DNA of 64,000 bases from JAHZKN01 sp965250205 (GCA_965250205.1 CBDFNK010000016.1:48405-112404); one strand, 5' to 3'. Counted from the stretch's first letter, positions 16,912-25,940 are shown. Made by a program: numbers and translations. The notes: a model not told the origin generated them from the letters alone.

Positions 16912-18183
16912 TCAAAACGGATTCCAGCGCCGTTTGGGTGAAAATCTCAAATATGAGAGGCTGGCACCGAGGCGGAGACCAATACCTGAGCGAATAGGAA
17001 CGATTATCGTGCCCTTGCGCCCGAGAACGGTCACACCAACGCCACCAGCGAGATAGGCCGCGCCCTCGATGCCGGGGTAGCGGATGAACAGCTGGTCGAT
17101 TGTTCGCAAATTGTAAATGAGGAACATCACGCGCGAGCCATCGGCGCCGAGGTCGTAGCCGATCGAGGGGCCATTCCAGTACACTTTCTGGCGTGTGCCA
17201 TCTGTAAAATGCACATGGCCTTTGCCGTAACGCAAACCGGCGAGGAGTGCGCCGCCGCCTTCGGTGCCAATAACGTAGGCATTGGGTTGGCCGAACTTGG
17301 CTAACGCGCCATTGATGGCCGCCGCGATATGTGAAGAGACGTTGCCGAACAGGCCGCTGCCCGCTTTGGAAATATCGGAAACAGAAAACGTGGTTTTCAG
17401 GGCAGGGAGTGCATCCGTGGGCAGCGGTTCTTGAGCCAACGGCTCAAACGCTGTATCCGGTGTTGCTGCAACGCGCGGTTCCCAATTGGGGTCCGCATTG
17501 GTTGGGCCAGACACTTGTGCATTTCGGGCGGCTGTAGGAGCCTGAGGTGCCGCGACCCGCGCTTTCGATTTGGGTGCGGGTTTTGGTTGCACCTTTGCGA
17601 CTTTTTTTGGTTTTGGCTTTTGGTCCGTGCCCGCAATCTGTTTGTCGAGTTCTTTTAAGACATAGTCAGAACGTTGCTGCATCAGGGCGATGAGCTGTTT
17701 TTCTGCAACGGTGAGTTTCTCAATTGAGGTACAGTTTTGTGCGCCATCCTGCGGATCGCTGAGGCGGTCGATATCGCCGATCAGGCTATCGATTTTACGA
17801 TCATAATCGGTGATGCGCGGGTCCTTTATATTCTGCCACACCCAGCTCTCGGCAACGGGCATGGTCATCTTTTTCTTTTTTGCAAGAGCGGCCAGCTTGG
17901 GACGAAAATCGGTGCTCCCTTTTTCATCAAGCTTGCGTAAAGATGCCCCAATACGGTCGACCGTTTCACCAAGGGCGTCTGTTGTGCAGCTCTCGGCGAG
18001 AGCAGGACCGCTAGCCAATATGCCAATGAGACAAACAAGAGTGATCGGCCAAAGAGCTCTGACGGCTTTTGGGGTGACACGTGCCCGTCTTCCCGACAGC
18101 CTCTCAGTTTGCCGGCTCTCAGTTTGCCAGCTCTCAGTTTGCCAGCTCTCAGTTTGATTGTGGTGCGAAATGGTGAACGTCAT
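16912..18183 (-). CDS. eipA: DUF1134 envelope protein (EipA family)
   Basis: 423 residues. The C-terminal 170 residues are the DUF1134 domain (SDISKAGSGLFGNVSSHIA, GTEGGGALLAGLRYGKG, GPSIGYDLGADGSRVMF, YLAGGVGVTVLGRKG). In Brucella this periplasmic protein, EipA, supports envelope integrity and virulence. Here it carries a long N-terminal addition: an uncleaved-looking hydrophobic segment (about 43-66, ending ALA), a helical cysteine-containing region with a KAKKKK-like patch, and a Pro/Lys linker. The start at 18183 has AAGAAAGAG just upstream. Residues 10-30 contain four QTES-type pentapeptides from a 15-bp tandem repeat. The gene is divergent from the aor operon. Confidence 0.85.
   Translation of the reverse strand: MTFTISHHNQTESWQTESWQTESRQTERLSGRRARVTPKAVRALWPITLVCLIGILASGPALAESCTTDALGETVDRIGASLRKLDEKGSTDFRPKLAALAKKKKMTMPVAESWVWQNIKDPRITDYDRKIDSLIGDIDRLSDPQDGAQNCTSIEKLTVAEKQLIALMQQRSDYVLKELDKQIAGTDQKPKPKKVAKVQPKPAPKSKARVAAPQAPTAARNAQVSGPTNADPNWEPRVAATPDTAFEPLAQEPLPTDALPALKTTFSVSDISKAGSGLFGNVSSHIAAAINGALAKFGQPNAYVIGTEGGGALLAGLRYGKGHVHFTDGTRQKVYWNGPSIGYDLGADGSRVMFLIYNLRTIDQLFIRYPGIEGAAYLAGGVGVTVLGRKGTIIVPIRSGIGLRLGASLSYLRFSPKRRWNPF
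18101..18160 (-). repeat. Four 15-bp tandem repeats in the eipA start region
   Basis: Unit CTCTCAGTTTGCCAG (plus strand), four copies at 18101, 18116, 18131 and 18146, the last diverging in its final bases. It is in frame and encodes repeats of QTES plus Trp or Arg. Unit loss or gain would keep the frame. Confidence 0.85.
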
Positions 18184-18567
18184 TGGATCTCTTTCTTGGG
18201 TCTGGTGGCCGGTTTTGAGGGTGGCGGCGAAACCCAAATGGTTTATTCGACAAGATCTTAGCGAAAAGGCCGTGAGATGAGGACGCTGTTGGCTCAATTG
18301 AGGCGCGAATTCCGGTGATGTGTCTGAATGCCTGACGCCACCCCGCCAACCATGCTGAATCCGCGACGCGAGCCCCGTCCTGAACCCGGATATTACCCCC
18401 AGTGGCAGGGCACCAGCAGATATCAGCCATCGTCTCCTACTTTAGTCGGTATCGTGGAATAGGGCTGTGATCGGGCTTCAATCTAGAGTGATTTTAAGCT
18501 AGGTTGTCGCAGAAGAGTTTGAAGTCTCACGAAAAATGGCGCGAAAAGTGCCGTGCGAGGAGGGAAA
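18184..18567. other. Divergent intergenic region eipA / aor
   Basis: 384 bases between divergent genes, so both promoters must lie here. No conserved operator or RNA motif stands out. The sequence GAGGAGGGA at 18557-18565 is the strong ribosome site of aorA. Confidence 0.4.
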
Positions 18568-19068
18568 ATGCAGAAGGCTTTGGTGATTGATTCGGGCAAA
18601 TGTACCGGATGCAAGCAGTGCGAAATGGCCTGCTCCTACGAAAAAGACAATGAATTTAACGTTGCCAAGTCGCGCATTCGGGTTTTTGACTTCCACGAAG
18701 ACGGAAAGTTTGTCCCCTACACCTGTACCCAATGTGCTGAAGCTTGGTGTCAACAAGCCTGCCCTGTAAACGCTATCACCACCGATGCTGCAACAGGTGT
18801 CAAACTGGTTCATGACAACCTGTGTGTTGGCTGCAAGGTGTGCACCATTGCTTGTCCATTCGGTACGGTGAACTACAACTCAACAACCGGCAAAGTGATC
18901 AAATGCGATCTGTGCTTTGGCGAGCCAGCCTGTGAAGCAGCCTGCCCAACCGATGCCATTACCTATCAGGACATCGACCAGACCGGTTTCGATAAGATGA
19001 AAGTGTGGGCCAAGCAGGCTGCAGGTGGCACGGAAGCAACCGGTCCGAACACGCCGACCGGTCACTAA
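18568..19068 (+). CDS. aorA: Aldehyde oxidoreductase Fe-S subunit (polyferredoxin)
   Basis: 166 residues with four cysteine clusters: CTGCKQCEMAC, CTQCAEAWCQQACP, CVGCKVCTIACP and CDLCFGEPACEAACP, enough for four [4Fe-4S] clusters, as in DMSO-reductase-type and AOR-associated electron-transfer subunits. It is cytoplasmic (no signal). It would pass electrons between AorB and the FAD subunit AorC. The start at 18568 follows GAGGAGGGA; an upstream GTG at 18553 lacks such a site. First gene of the operon; aorB begins 147 bases later. Same gene order and sizes as the aorABC operon described for Aromatoleum (from memory). Confidence 0.85.
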   Translation: MQKALVIDSGKCTGCKQCEMACSYEKDNEFNVAKSRIRVFDFHEDGKFVPYTCTQCAEAWCQQACPVNAITTDAATGVKLVHDNLCVGCKVCTIACPFGTVNYNSTTGKVIKCDLCFGEPACEAACPTDAITYQDIDQTGFDKMKVWAKQAAGGTEATGPNTPTGH

Positions 19069-19215
19069 GCTTCTTAATCTCGCAATCGACAAGCCTCGGC
19101 AATGTGGGCGCGGCGTCTTTTGGATACACCAAGACCCGTTGCCGAGTTTTAGAACACAGAAACAAAAAAAAGTGCGTTACGCGCACATCAAAATAAAATA
19201 GGGAGCACATCGGCC

Positions 19216-21063
19216 ATGGGTTGGCACCGCAAAATTCTCCGCATTAATTTGACCAAAGGCACTGTTGATGTCGAGCCGCTTAACATGGAGTGGGCACAAC
19301 TATATCTTGGCCAGCGCGGTCTGGCCTCAAAGTACCTAATCAATGAGGTTGACCCGAAGGTTGATCCATTAAGCCCAGAAAACAAGCTTATCTTTGCAAC
19401 TGGCCCATTGACAGGCACGGCCGCATCCACAGGTGGTCGGTATTCTGTCATTACCAAAGGCCCACTGACGAACGCCATCGCGTGTTCCAACTCAGGCGGC
19501 TATTGGGGTGCAGAGTTTAAGTTTGCCGGCTGGGATATGGTGATCCTGGAAGGCAAGTCGGAAAAGCCTGTTTATCTGACCATTATGGATGACAAAGTTG
19601 AATTGCACGATGCCTCTGAAATTTGGGGCACTACTGTTTGGCACACCGATGATTGGATTAAAACCAAACATCAAGACCCGATGATGCACATCGCAGCCAT
19701 TGGCGTGGCAGGTGAAAAAGAAGTTCTCTATTCTGCCATCGTCAACGATTTGCACCGTGCTGCGGGTCGCTCCGGTGTTGGTGCGGTGATGGGTTCGAAG
19801 AACCTGAAAGCCATTGCAGTGCGTGGCACACAGGGTGTTTCCGTGAAAGATGGCAAGACATTTTTGAAAGCAACGATGGATGGCAAGAAGGTGCTCGCAG
19901 AAAACGCAGTCACCGGACAGGGCCTGCCAACGTATGGCACGCAGGTGTTGATGAACGTCATCAACGAAGCGGGCGCCATGCCAACGCGTAACCACCGCGA
20001 TGTTCAATTTGAAGGCGCGCATGATATTTCCGCAGAAGCTATGCATGAGCCACGCAAGTCGGACGGAAAGAAGAACCTGCTAACCAACCAAGCCTGCTTT
20101 GGCTGTACCATTGCATGCGGTCGGATCTCGAAAATCGACGAAGAACACTTCACCGTGAAGAATAAGCCGGAGTATTGGCACGCGTCAGGCGGGCTTGAGT
20201 ACGAAGCAGCTTGGGCACTCGGCTCCAACACAGGCGTTGATGACCTGGAAGCACTGACCTACGTCAACTTCATCTGCAATGAGCAGGGTATGGACCCGAT
20301 CTCATTCGGTGCCACGGTTTCTGCTGCAATGGAGCTTTATGATCTCGGTCTTCTCACCACAGAACATACCGGTGGTATCGAGTTGAAATTTGGCTCTTCT
20401 GAAGCGCTTGTGAAATGCGTTGAGCTGACTGGGAAAGCAGAAGGCTTTGGCCGCGAACTTGGTATGGGCTCGTTGAGGCTGTGCACCAAGTATGGTCGCC
20501 CAGATCTATCGATGACAGTGAAGGGTCAAGAGTTCCCTGCTTATGACGCGCGCGGCATTCAGGGTATGGGGCTCACCTACGCCACGTCAAACCGCGGTGC
20601 CTGTCACTTGCGCTCTTACACAGTGTCATCTGAAATTCTCGGTATTCCTGAGAAGACCGATCCATTGGATACCGATGGCAAGCCAGCGCTGGTGAAAGCA
20701 TTCCAGGATGCAACTGCTGCTGTCGACTCGGCTGGCATCTGTGTCTTCACCACGTTCGCTTGGACACTCGACGATATTGCGCCTCAGGTCGATGCAGCCT
20801 GTGAAGGCGGTTGGTCGTCAGAAAAGCTTCTGGAAACTGGCGAACGCATTTGGAACATGGAACGCATGTTCAATATGCAAGCTGGCTTCACGGGCAAAGA
20901 TGACAACCTGCCATCTCGTCTGATGTCTGAACCTGCCAAGACGGGACCGGCAGAAGGTCGTGTCAGTGGTCTGGAAAAAATGCTGCCTGAATACTACCAA
21001 CTCAGAGGTTGGACGGCAGACGGCGTTCCAACCAACGAGACCCTGTCACGTCTTGCGGTCTAG
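19216..21063 (+). CDS. aorB: Tungsten-dependent aldehyde:ferredoxin oxidoreductase, large subunit
   Basis: 615 residues, the family's normal length. It starts MGWHRKILRINLTKGTVDVE, has the pterin-binding N-domain segment GGRYSVITKGPLTNAIACSNSGGYWG, the [4Fe-4S] motif CFGCTIAC and a late cluster Cys in DSAGICVF, and ends in the AOR C-terminal domain. It oxidises aldehydes to acids (or reduces acids) at a W-bis-pterin centre. GGGAG at 19201 precedes the ATG. The presence of ferredoxin-like and FAD subunits and a MoaD-like protein in the operon fits the NAD-linked three-subunit AOR type rather than the single-chain archaeal enzymes or the benzoyl-CoA reductase BamB. Confidence 0.92.
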   Translation: MGWHRKILRINLTKGTVDVEPLNMEWAQLYLGQRGLASKYLINEVDPKVDPLSPENKLIFATGPLTGTAASTGGRYSVITKGPLTNAIACSNSGGYWGAEFKFAGWDMVILEGKSEKPVYLTIMDDKVELHDASEIWGTTVWHTDDWIKTKHQDPMMHIAAIGVAGEKEVLYSAIVNDLHRAAGRSGVGAVMGSKNLKAIAVRGTQGVSVKDGKTFLKATMDGKKVLAENAVTGQGLPTYGTQVLMNVINEAGAMPTRNHRDVQFEGAHDISAEAMHEPRKSDGKKNLLTNQACFGCTIACGRISKIDEEHFTVKNKPEYWHASGGLEYEAAWALGSNTGVDDLEALTYVNFICNEQGMDPISFGATVSAAMELYDLGLLTTEHTGGIELKFGSSEALVKCVELTGKAEGFGRELGMGSLRLCTKYGRPDLSMTVKGQEFPAYDARGIQGMGLTYATSNRGACHLRSYTVSSEILGIPEKTDPLDTDGKPALVKAFQDATAAVDSAGICVFTTFAWTLDDIAPQVDAACEGGWSSEKLLETGERIWNMERMFNMQAGFTGKDDNLPSRLMSEPAKTGPAEGRVSGLEKMLPEYYQLRGWTADGVPTNETLSRLAV

Positions 21064-21192
21064 TGATCATGGCGCGCGCCCTCACACACTGGGGGGGCTG
21101 CCACAACGTTACGCGGGCAGGTTCACTGCGCTTTCAAGCGCCGCGGACCTGCCCTTTTTCAAATCTCAACAAGCAAATAAGTGGTGAACTCC

Positions 21193-22488
21193 ATGCATTA
21201 TGTAATTCTTGGCGCTGGGCCAGCAGGTGTGACTGCGGCTGAAACCATTCGTGCCAACGATAAAGCTGCTACGATTACACTGATAGGTGGCGAGCCAGAA
21301 CCGCCCTATTCTCGCATGGCAATTCCCTATTTGCTGCACGGTTCGATCAACGAACACGGCACCTATCTGCGCCAAGATGACGACCATTACAATAAGCTTG
21401 GCGTGATCTATAAACACGGATTTGCTGAACGCCTTGATCCGCAAAGCAAACAGCTGCATCTCAGAGGCGGGGAGGCTGTCAGCTATGACAAGCTGTTGTT
21501 GGCTGTTGGCGCGTCTCCGATCAGCCCGCCAATTCCAGGTGCTGATCTACCAGGTGTCCACAACTGTTGGACGTTGGCTGATGCGCGTGAAATTCTGAAA
21601 CTCGCAGACAAAAACGCGCCGGTTGTTTTAGTCGGTGCGGGCTTTATTGGTTCTATTGTTTTGGAAGCACTTTATCAACGTGGTTGCCGTTTGACGGTTG
21701 TTGAAATCGCTCCTCGTATGGTTGCGCGCATGATGGACGAGACAGCTGGTGGCATGTTGGGGGATTGGTGCGTTGCAAAGGGCGTCGATGTGGTGACCGA
21801 TACGCGCGTTGAAGAAATTTCAACAACAACAGGTGGCGCAGATCTCGCCGTTCGGTTGTCCAATCGCAGCTTGATTCCGGCAAAGCTTGTTGTGATGGCA
21901 GCGGGTGTGAAGCCCAACACTGCCTTCCTTGAGGGAAGTGGTGTTGAGTTGGATCAGGGCATTAGGGTCAATAACTTCTTGGAAACAACAGCACCTGATG
22001 TCTATGCGGCGGGTGATTGTTGTGAGGGTGTTGATCTCTCGACCGGCAAGCCTGACATGCTGGCCATTCAACCGGTTGCTGTTGAGCATGGTCGGATTGC
22101 AGGACAAAATATGGCTGGCGTTAAGACCCCGCATGCAGGCTCACTCAATATGAACGTGTTGGACACCATGGGGTTGATTTCGTCGTCATTCGGCCTCTGG
22201 CAGGGAACGCCTGGTGGCACCACGGCAAGCCTGACGGATTCCACCAAATACAAATATCTTAAACTGAACTTTGAGGACGACAAATTGGTCGGCGCGCAAT
22301 GCGTTGGAATGACAGATCACGTCGGAATGTTGCGCGGCCTCATTCAAACCGGCTTCCGCTTGGGTGAGTGGAAAGACAAGCTGATTGAATCGCCGGACCT
22401 GCTGCGTGAAGCCTACATTGCAGTTGCGCAAGGCTCGCCAATTTCAGGGCCGACAGGCCATCACGTCAACACGCCTGTTGTGGACTAA
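21193..22488 (+). CDS. aorC: AOR FAD-dependent NAD(P)H oxidoreductase subunit
   Basis: 431 residues. Two Rossmann folds: an FAD site near the start (VILGAGPAGVTAAE) and a second dinucleotide site in the middle (VVLVGAGFIGSIVLEAL), then the FAD-closing segment DVYAAGDCCEG. Family: pyridine nucleotide-disulphide reductase-like, as in nitrite reductase and ferredoxin reductases. It would link AorAB to NAD(P)+. I chose the ATG at 21193, where the FAD motif sits at the usual distance; a GTG at 21181 is in frame. It lies 129 bases after aorB. Confidence 0.88.
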   Translation: MHYVILGAGPAGVTAAETIRANDKAATITLIGGEPEPPYSRMAIPYLLHGSINEHGTYLRQDDDHYNKLGVIYKHGFAERLDPQSKQLHLRGGEAVSYDKLLLAVGASPISPPIPGADLPGVHNCWTLADAREILKLADKNAPVVLVGAGFIGSIVLEALYQRGCRLTVVEIAPRMVARMMDETAGGMLGDWCVAKGVDVVTDTRVEEISTTTGGADLAVRLSNRSLIPAKLVVMAAGVKPNTAFLEGSGVELDQGIRVNNFLETTAPDVYAAGDCCEGVDLSTGKPDMLAIQPVAVEHGRIAGQNMAGVKTPHAGSLNMNVLDTMGLISSSFGLWQGTPGGTTASLTDSTKYKYLKLNFEDDKLVGAQCVGMTDHVGMLRGLIQTGFRLGEWKDKLIESPDLLREAYIAVAQGSPISGPTGHHVNTPVVD

Positions 22489-22511
22489 CCCTCACAGTCA
22501 CGTTATCCCTT

Positions 22512-22551
22512 CCAGAGGAGCCTGCGTTTAAGTAAACGCAGGCTCCTCTGG
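22512..22551 (+). promoter_or_regulatory. Perfect 19-bp hairpin inside the aor operon
   Basis: Arms CCAGAGGAGCCTGCGTTTA (22512-22530) and its exact complement (22533-22551) with a 2-base spacer. It lies 24 bases after the aorC stop and has no T run, so it is not a standard terminator. The flank GATCTAG (22558-22564) matches the border of the dispersed repeats in this window, so it may be such an element lodged between genes; it may also protect or process the aorC 3' end. Confidence 0.6.
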
Positions 22552-22597
22552 TACTATGATCTAGATGGCTCAGTTGCTCTGGGATGCCAAACTGAAT

Positions 22598-22849
22598 ATG
22601 GACGTAACCCTAAAACTCTATGCCTCATTGGGCGTCTATCTGCCTGATCACGCGCTGAAGAACGAGGCGGTTGTCTCTGCCGAGGACGGCACCAATGTCG
22701 AGGCGTTGATTGACCAATTCAATGTGCCGCGTGAAGAGTGTCATTTGGTGTTGGTCAATGGTGTATTTAAAGCGCCCAGCCAGCGCAGCCAAACAGTGCT
22801 TAAGGCAGGTGATGCGGTTGCTGTATGGCCACCAGTTGCAGGGGGATAA
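22598..22849 (+). CDS. MoaD/ThiS-like sulphur-carrier protein of the aor operon
   Basis: 83 residues from the ATG at 22598, the usual MoaD length and start context (MDVTLKLYASLGVYLPDH). Beta-grasp ubiquitin-like fold expected, ending in the essential PPVAGG di-glycine tail that is adenylated and thiocarboxylated for dithiolene sulphur insertion into the pterin. An in-frame ATG at 22565, right after the hairpin's CTAG, would add 11 residues; it has no ribosome site, and the one for 22598 is also weak. A MoaD-like protein within an aor operon probably serves the tungsten cofactor of AorB. Confidence 0.8.
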   Translation: MDVTLKLYASLGVYLPDHALKNEAVVSAEDGTNVEALIDQFNVPREECHLVLVNGVFKAPSQRSQTVLKAGDAVAVWPPVAGG

Positions 22850-22851
22850 GT

Positions 22852-23157
22852 GTGGTGCCAGATGATAGCGCAAATGCACCCATTACTAAGCTGATGTCGC
22901 TTGCCGAGCATGAATTTGTCATGAGCTGCGAACGTTTGGCCGGTGAGGGTGACGCGGTGACCAAGCGAGAAGCTACTATCAGTGTAGGGCAAGGCGCGGT
23001 CGTGATCCGTTATGAGCCACTGCCGGGCGTGCGCCTTGGAGGCTTGTTGGAGTTGCCACGCGCCAATGTCACGCTGACTTATGCGGGCGTTTCATCTGAA
23101 GATCAGGAAAAGTTCACAAGCCAGTTTGAAATGACGTTCCAACGCGGCGGCGGTTAG
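22852..23157 (+). CDS. Unknown small protein, last gene of the aor operon
   Basis: About 101 residues from the GTG at 22852, two bases after the MoaD-like stop; an ATG at 22825 overlaps that gene. No signal peptide, no cysteine cluster, one Cys (EFVMSCERLAGEG). It reads as a small alpha/beta protein with segments AVVIRYEPLPGVRLGG and ANVTLTYAGVSSEDQEKF, ending in three glycines. Its position suggests a role in AOR assembly or cofactor supply. It is too short to be the ThiF/MoeB-type E1 enzyme. I do not recognise the family. Confidence 0.65.
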   Translation: MVPDDSANAPITKLMSLAEHEFVMSCERLAGEGDAVTKREATISVGQGAVVIRYEPLPGVRLGGLLELPRANVTLTYAGVSSEDQEKFTSQFEMTFQRGGG

Positions 23158-23187
23158 CTGCCCAGTGATGTTTGGCGTTGTGTTTGA

Positions 23188-23333
23188 GATAGAGCATCGC
23201 GCCTTTTCTCGTACACAGCAAAGCTATTTGCGCGACGCTCTATCTCAAGACTCTATCTCAAGACTCTATCCTAAGACTGGCGATCAACTTATCTGCTCTA
23301 AAGTCGTGTTCCAACTTTTCGCAGGTTGATCTA
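23188..23333. repeat. CTAG-family mosaic palindromic repeat (copy 1)
   Basis: First module: arms GATAGAGCATCGCGC (23188-23202) and GCGCGACGCTCTATC (23230-23244), one mismatch. Then three 13-bp units CTCTATCTCAAGA (23238-23276). Then module GATCAACTTATCTGC...CAACTTTTCGCAGGTTGATC ending CTAG (23282-23333). It lies between the convergent aor operon and ptrB and could also act as a two-way terminator. Confidence 0.75.
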
Positions 23334-23347
23334 GCTGGTGGCTGTCA

Positions 23348-25477
23348 TTACGACAGCGCCTCAACATCAGTGATGCCCGCCAACATCAAGGCGAACGCAT
23401 AATCAAGCGCGACTTCGCGGAGCTGAGAAAAGCGCCCCGATGCGCCGCCGTGACCAGCTTCCATATTTGTTTTAAGAAGAATGAGATTGTCACTGGTGTT
23501 GCACGTGCGCAGTTTGGCAATCCATTTGGCAGGTTCCCAATAAGTCACGCGGGGGTCCGTGAGGCCAGCCAATGCAAGAATGTGCGGATAGTCTTGGCGC
23601 ACCACATTGTCATAAGGGCTATAGGCGCGGATCACGTCAAATTCGTCGCAGCTTTCAATGGGGTTGCCCCATTCAGGCCACTCCGGTGGTGTCAGCGGCA
23701 GGTCTTTGTCGAGCATGGTGTTGAGCACGTCAACAAACGGCACGTCGGCGACAATACCAAGAAAAAGATCAGGTGCCTGGTTGGCGACAACGCCCATCAA
23801 CATACCACCTGCCGAGCCACCATTGGCAACAATGCGCGTGCGCGTTGTGAAGCCTTCTTTCACAAGGTACTCGCCTGCTGCAATGAAATCACTGAAAGTG
23901 TTTTGTTTGTTATTGTGCTTGCCGTCTTTGTACCAGCGATAGCCTTTTTCCTTGCCGCCGCGAATATGTGCAATGGCATAGATGAAGCCGCGATTGACCA
24001 AAGATAACCTGTTCGCAGCAAACGAGGCTGGCATTGAAATGCCATAAGAGCCATAGCCATATAGAAGCAGGGGAGCGGTGCCATCTAAAGGTGTATCTTT
24101 GTGGTAGAGCAGCGAGATCGGGATCATCTCACCATCATGGGATGGCGCCATCAAACGACGCGTGATGTAATGACTTGGTTCATGTCCGCTTGGCACTTCG
24201 CGGCGCTTGCGTAATGTGCGCGTCCTGGATGCCATGTCGTAGTCATATGTTTCAGCAGGCGTGGTCATCGATGAATAGGTGAAGCGCAACGTCGTTGTGT
24301 CGAACTCATAACCAGATTGCATGCCCAGACCGTAGGCTTGTTCGTCAAAGGCGATCGCGTGTTCATCGCCCGTCTCAGAATCGCGAATGGTGATGCGTGG
24401 TAGACCGTTTTCTCGTTCCAGACGCACCAAGCAGCCTTTATAAGCGCACATCTCAAGTATCAGCCGCCCGGGCTGATGCTCGACAATCTCGCGCCAGTTG
24501 TCCATCTCAGGCGTGGCCACGGGGCAGGTGCAAATGCGAAAGTCTTCAGCACCCTCTGAGTTGGTGAGAACGATCAATTCATCGCCATGATGGTCAACCT
24601 GGTATTCGTGGCCCGCTTTGCGCGGCGCAATTAAGGTCAGCGGTTCGCTCGCTGCTGCAGTGCTTAAGAGATAGAGTTCGTTGGTTTGGTGGTCATGCGC
24701 ATCAATAATAAAAAACGCGCCAGAAAGCGTTTTTTCGATACCAACATAAAAACCAATGTCCTTTTCTTCATAGATCAAAACATCATCTTCAACAGGTGTG
24801 CCAAGTGTGTGTCGAAAGACAAACAAGGGGCGATGATTTTTATCAACTTTGGTGAACAGCACAGTTTTGCTGTCAGATGCCCAAACAATGTCACCGCGTG
24901 CATCTGGAATGATGTCGGCAAGTTCTTTTCCGGATGTCAGATCGCGGAACCGGATGGTGTACAATTCAGAGCCTTTGTCATCGGTTGAATAGGCCAGAAT
25001 TTTGTGATCTGGACTGTGGCTTGTGGCACCAAGATCCCAATAGGATTTGTCCTCTGCTTCTTTATTGCCATCGAGGAGGACTTCAGAATCGTCTGTGCTA
25101 TGCGCATTTCGAGGCTTGCGCAGCAGTCGCGGATACTGTCCACCGGGAATGAAATCGGCGTAGTAGGCATATGCACCGTCGTTGGATGGAACGGTGCTGT
25201 CATTTTCTTTGATACGTCCGCGCATTTCCTCATAAAGCGTATCCTGCAGCTTCTGGGTTGGTGCCATGTGCGCCTCGGTGTATGCATTTTCTGCATTGAG
25301 GTGCGACCGGATATCCTCATCCAACAAACTCGGGTCGCGCATCACGTGCTGCCAATTGTCAGCGCGCAGCCAGGCATAGTCATCGTTTAGTGTGTAACCA
25401 TGATGGCTTGTTGAAGTTGGCTTGGTGGCGGCCAGCGGTGGCTGCCGGTCTTTGAGGGGTGAATTTTGCACGCTCAT
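23348..25477 (-). CDS. ptrB: Oligopeptidase B (S9A serine peptidase)
   Basis: 709 residues, the family's usual length. An N-terminal seven-bladed propeller (starting HHGYTLNDDYAWLRAD) is followed by an alpha/beta hydrolase domain with the nucleophile in NGGSAGGMLMG, the Asp in AGLTDPRVTYWEP and the His in EAGHGGASGRF. It cleaves short peptides after basic residues in the cytoplasm. No signal peptide. The gene stands alone, converging on the aor operon, with the mosaic repeat just past its stop. Confidence 0.92.
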   Translation of the reverse strand: MSVQNSPLKDRQPPLAATKPTSTSHHGYTLNDDYAWLRADNWQHVMRDPSLLDEDIRSHLNAENAYTEAHMAPTQKLQDTLYEEMRGRIKENDSTVPSNDGAYAYYADFIPGGQYPRLLRKPRNAHSTDDSEVLLDGNKEAEDKSYWDLGATSHSPDHKILAYSTDDKGSELYTIRFRDLTSGKELADIIPDARGDIVWASDSKTVLFTKVDKNHRPLFVFRHTLGTPVEDDVLIYEEKDIGFYVGIEKTLSGAFFIIDAHDHQTNELYLLSTAAASEPLTLIAPRKAGHEYQVDHHGDELIVLTNSEGAEDFRICTCPVATPEMDNWREIVEHQPGRLILEMCAYKGCLVRLERENGLPRITIRDSETGDEHAIAFDEQAYGLGMQSGYEFDTTTLRFTYSSMTTPAETYDYDMASRTRTLRKRREVPSGHEPSHYITRRLMAPSHDGEMIPISLLYHKDTPLDGTAPLLLYGYGSYGISMPASFAANRLSLVNRGFIYAIAHIRGGKEKGYRWYKDGKHNNKQNTFSDFIAAGEYLVKEGFTTRTRIVANGGSAGGMLMGVVANQAPDLFLGIVADVPFVDVLNTMLDKDLPLTPPEWPEWGNPIESCDEFDVIRAYSPYDNVVRQDYPHILALAGLTDPRVTYWEPAKWIAKLRTCNTSDNLILLKTNMEAGHGGASGRFSQLREVALDYAFALMLAGITDVEALS

Positions 25478-25940
25478 TATTTTGTTTCTTTGCCCAGGTT
25501 TCTTTTAAGTTGGTTGTTCTACGTTAGGTATTGTTTCATGAGAACCACGGCTTCCAATTTGGACACGGCACGCCAATTACTATGACCCAGTGACGGTATA
25601 GGAATGGCCGCCCTTCGACGCAAAAAAATAGCGCTGTGGCCCCTCTCAATCAGGGAAATTACCAGCGTCATGAGTAGTAATTGTCATTTATTTTGGCCCC
25701 AAAACTAAGTTTACACAAAAAAAATCAGCAATATCTCCTGGCCAACCAAGAAAAAGATGAATATTACTGCATAGGCAGCCTGAGAATTGTTAGGTTGAGC
25801 AGCATGCTGCGCCTATTACCATAGTCTAATTTAAAAATACTCTATTGGAAGTATTGTTAAACCTTTGCACAAGACAAGCACCCGCGAGTTAAACAATCAA
25901 CGACACGTGAAAACGGTGCGCAATTTTATTGGAGGATTAA
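25478..25940. other. Intergenic region upstream of mucR
   Basis: 463 bases between the divergent ptrB and mucR genes. It is AT-rich with several A and T runs (25620-25870), the sort of DNA MucR proteins bind, so autoregulation is likely, but no specific operator can be assigned. No open frame of note. Confidence 0.4.

Noticed and set aside
19216..21063. Benzoyl-CoA reductase BamB as an alternative for the AOR large subunit
   Set aside because: The AorA/AorC-type partners and MoaD-like gene, and the absence of any other bam genes, fit AOR better.
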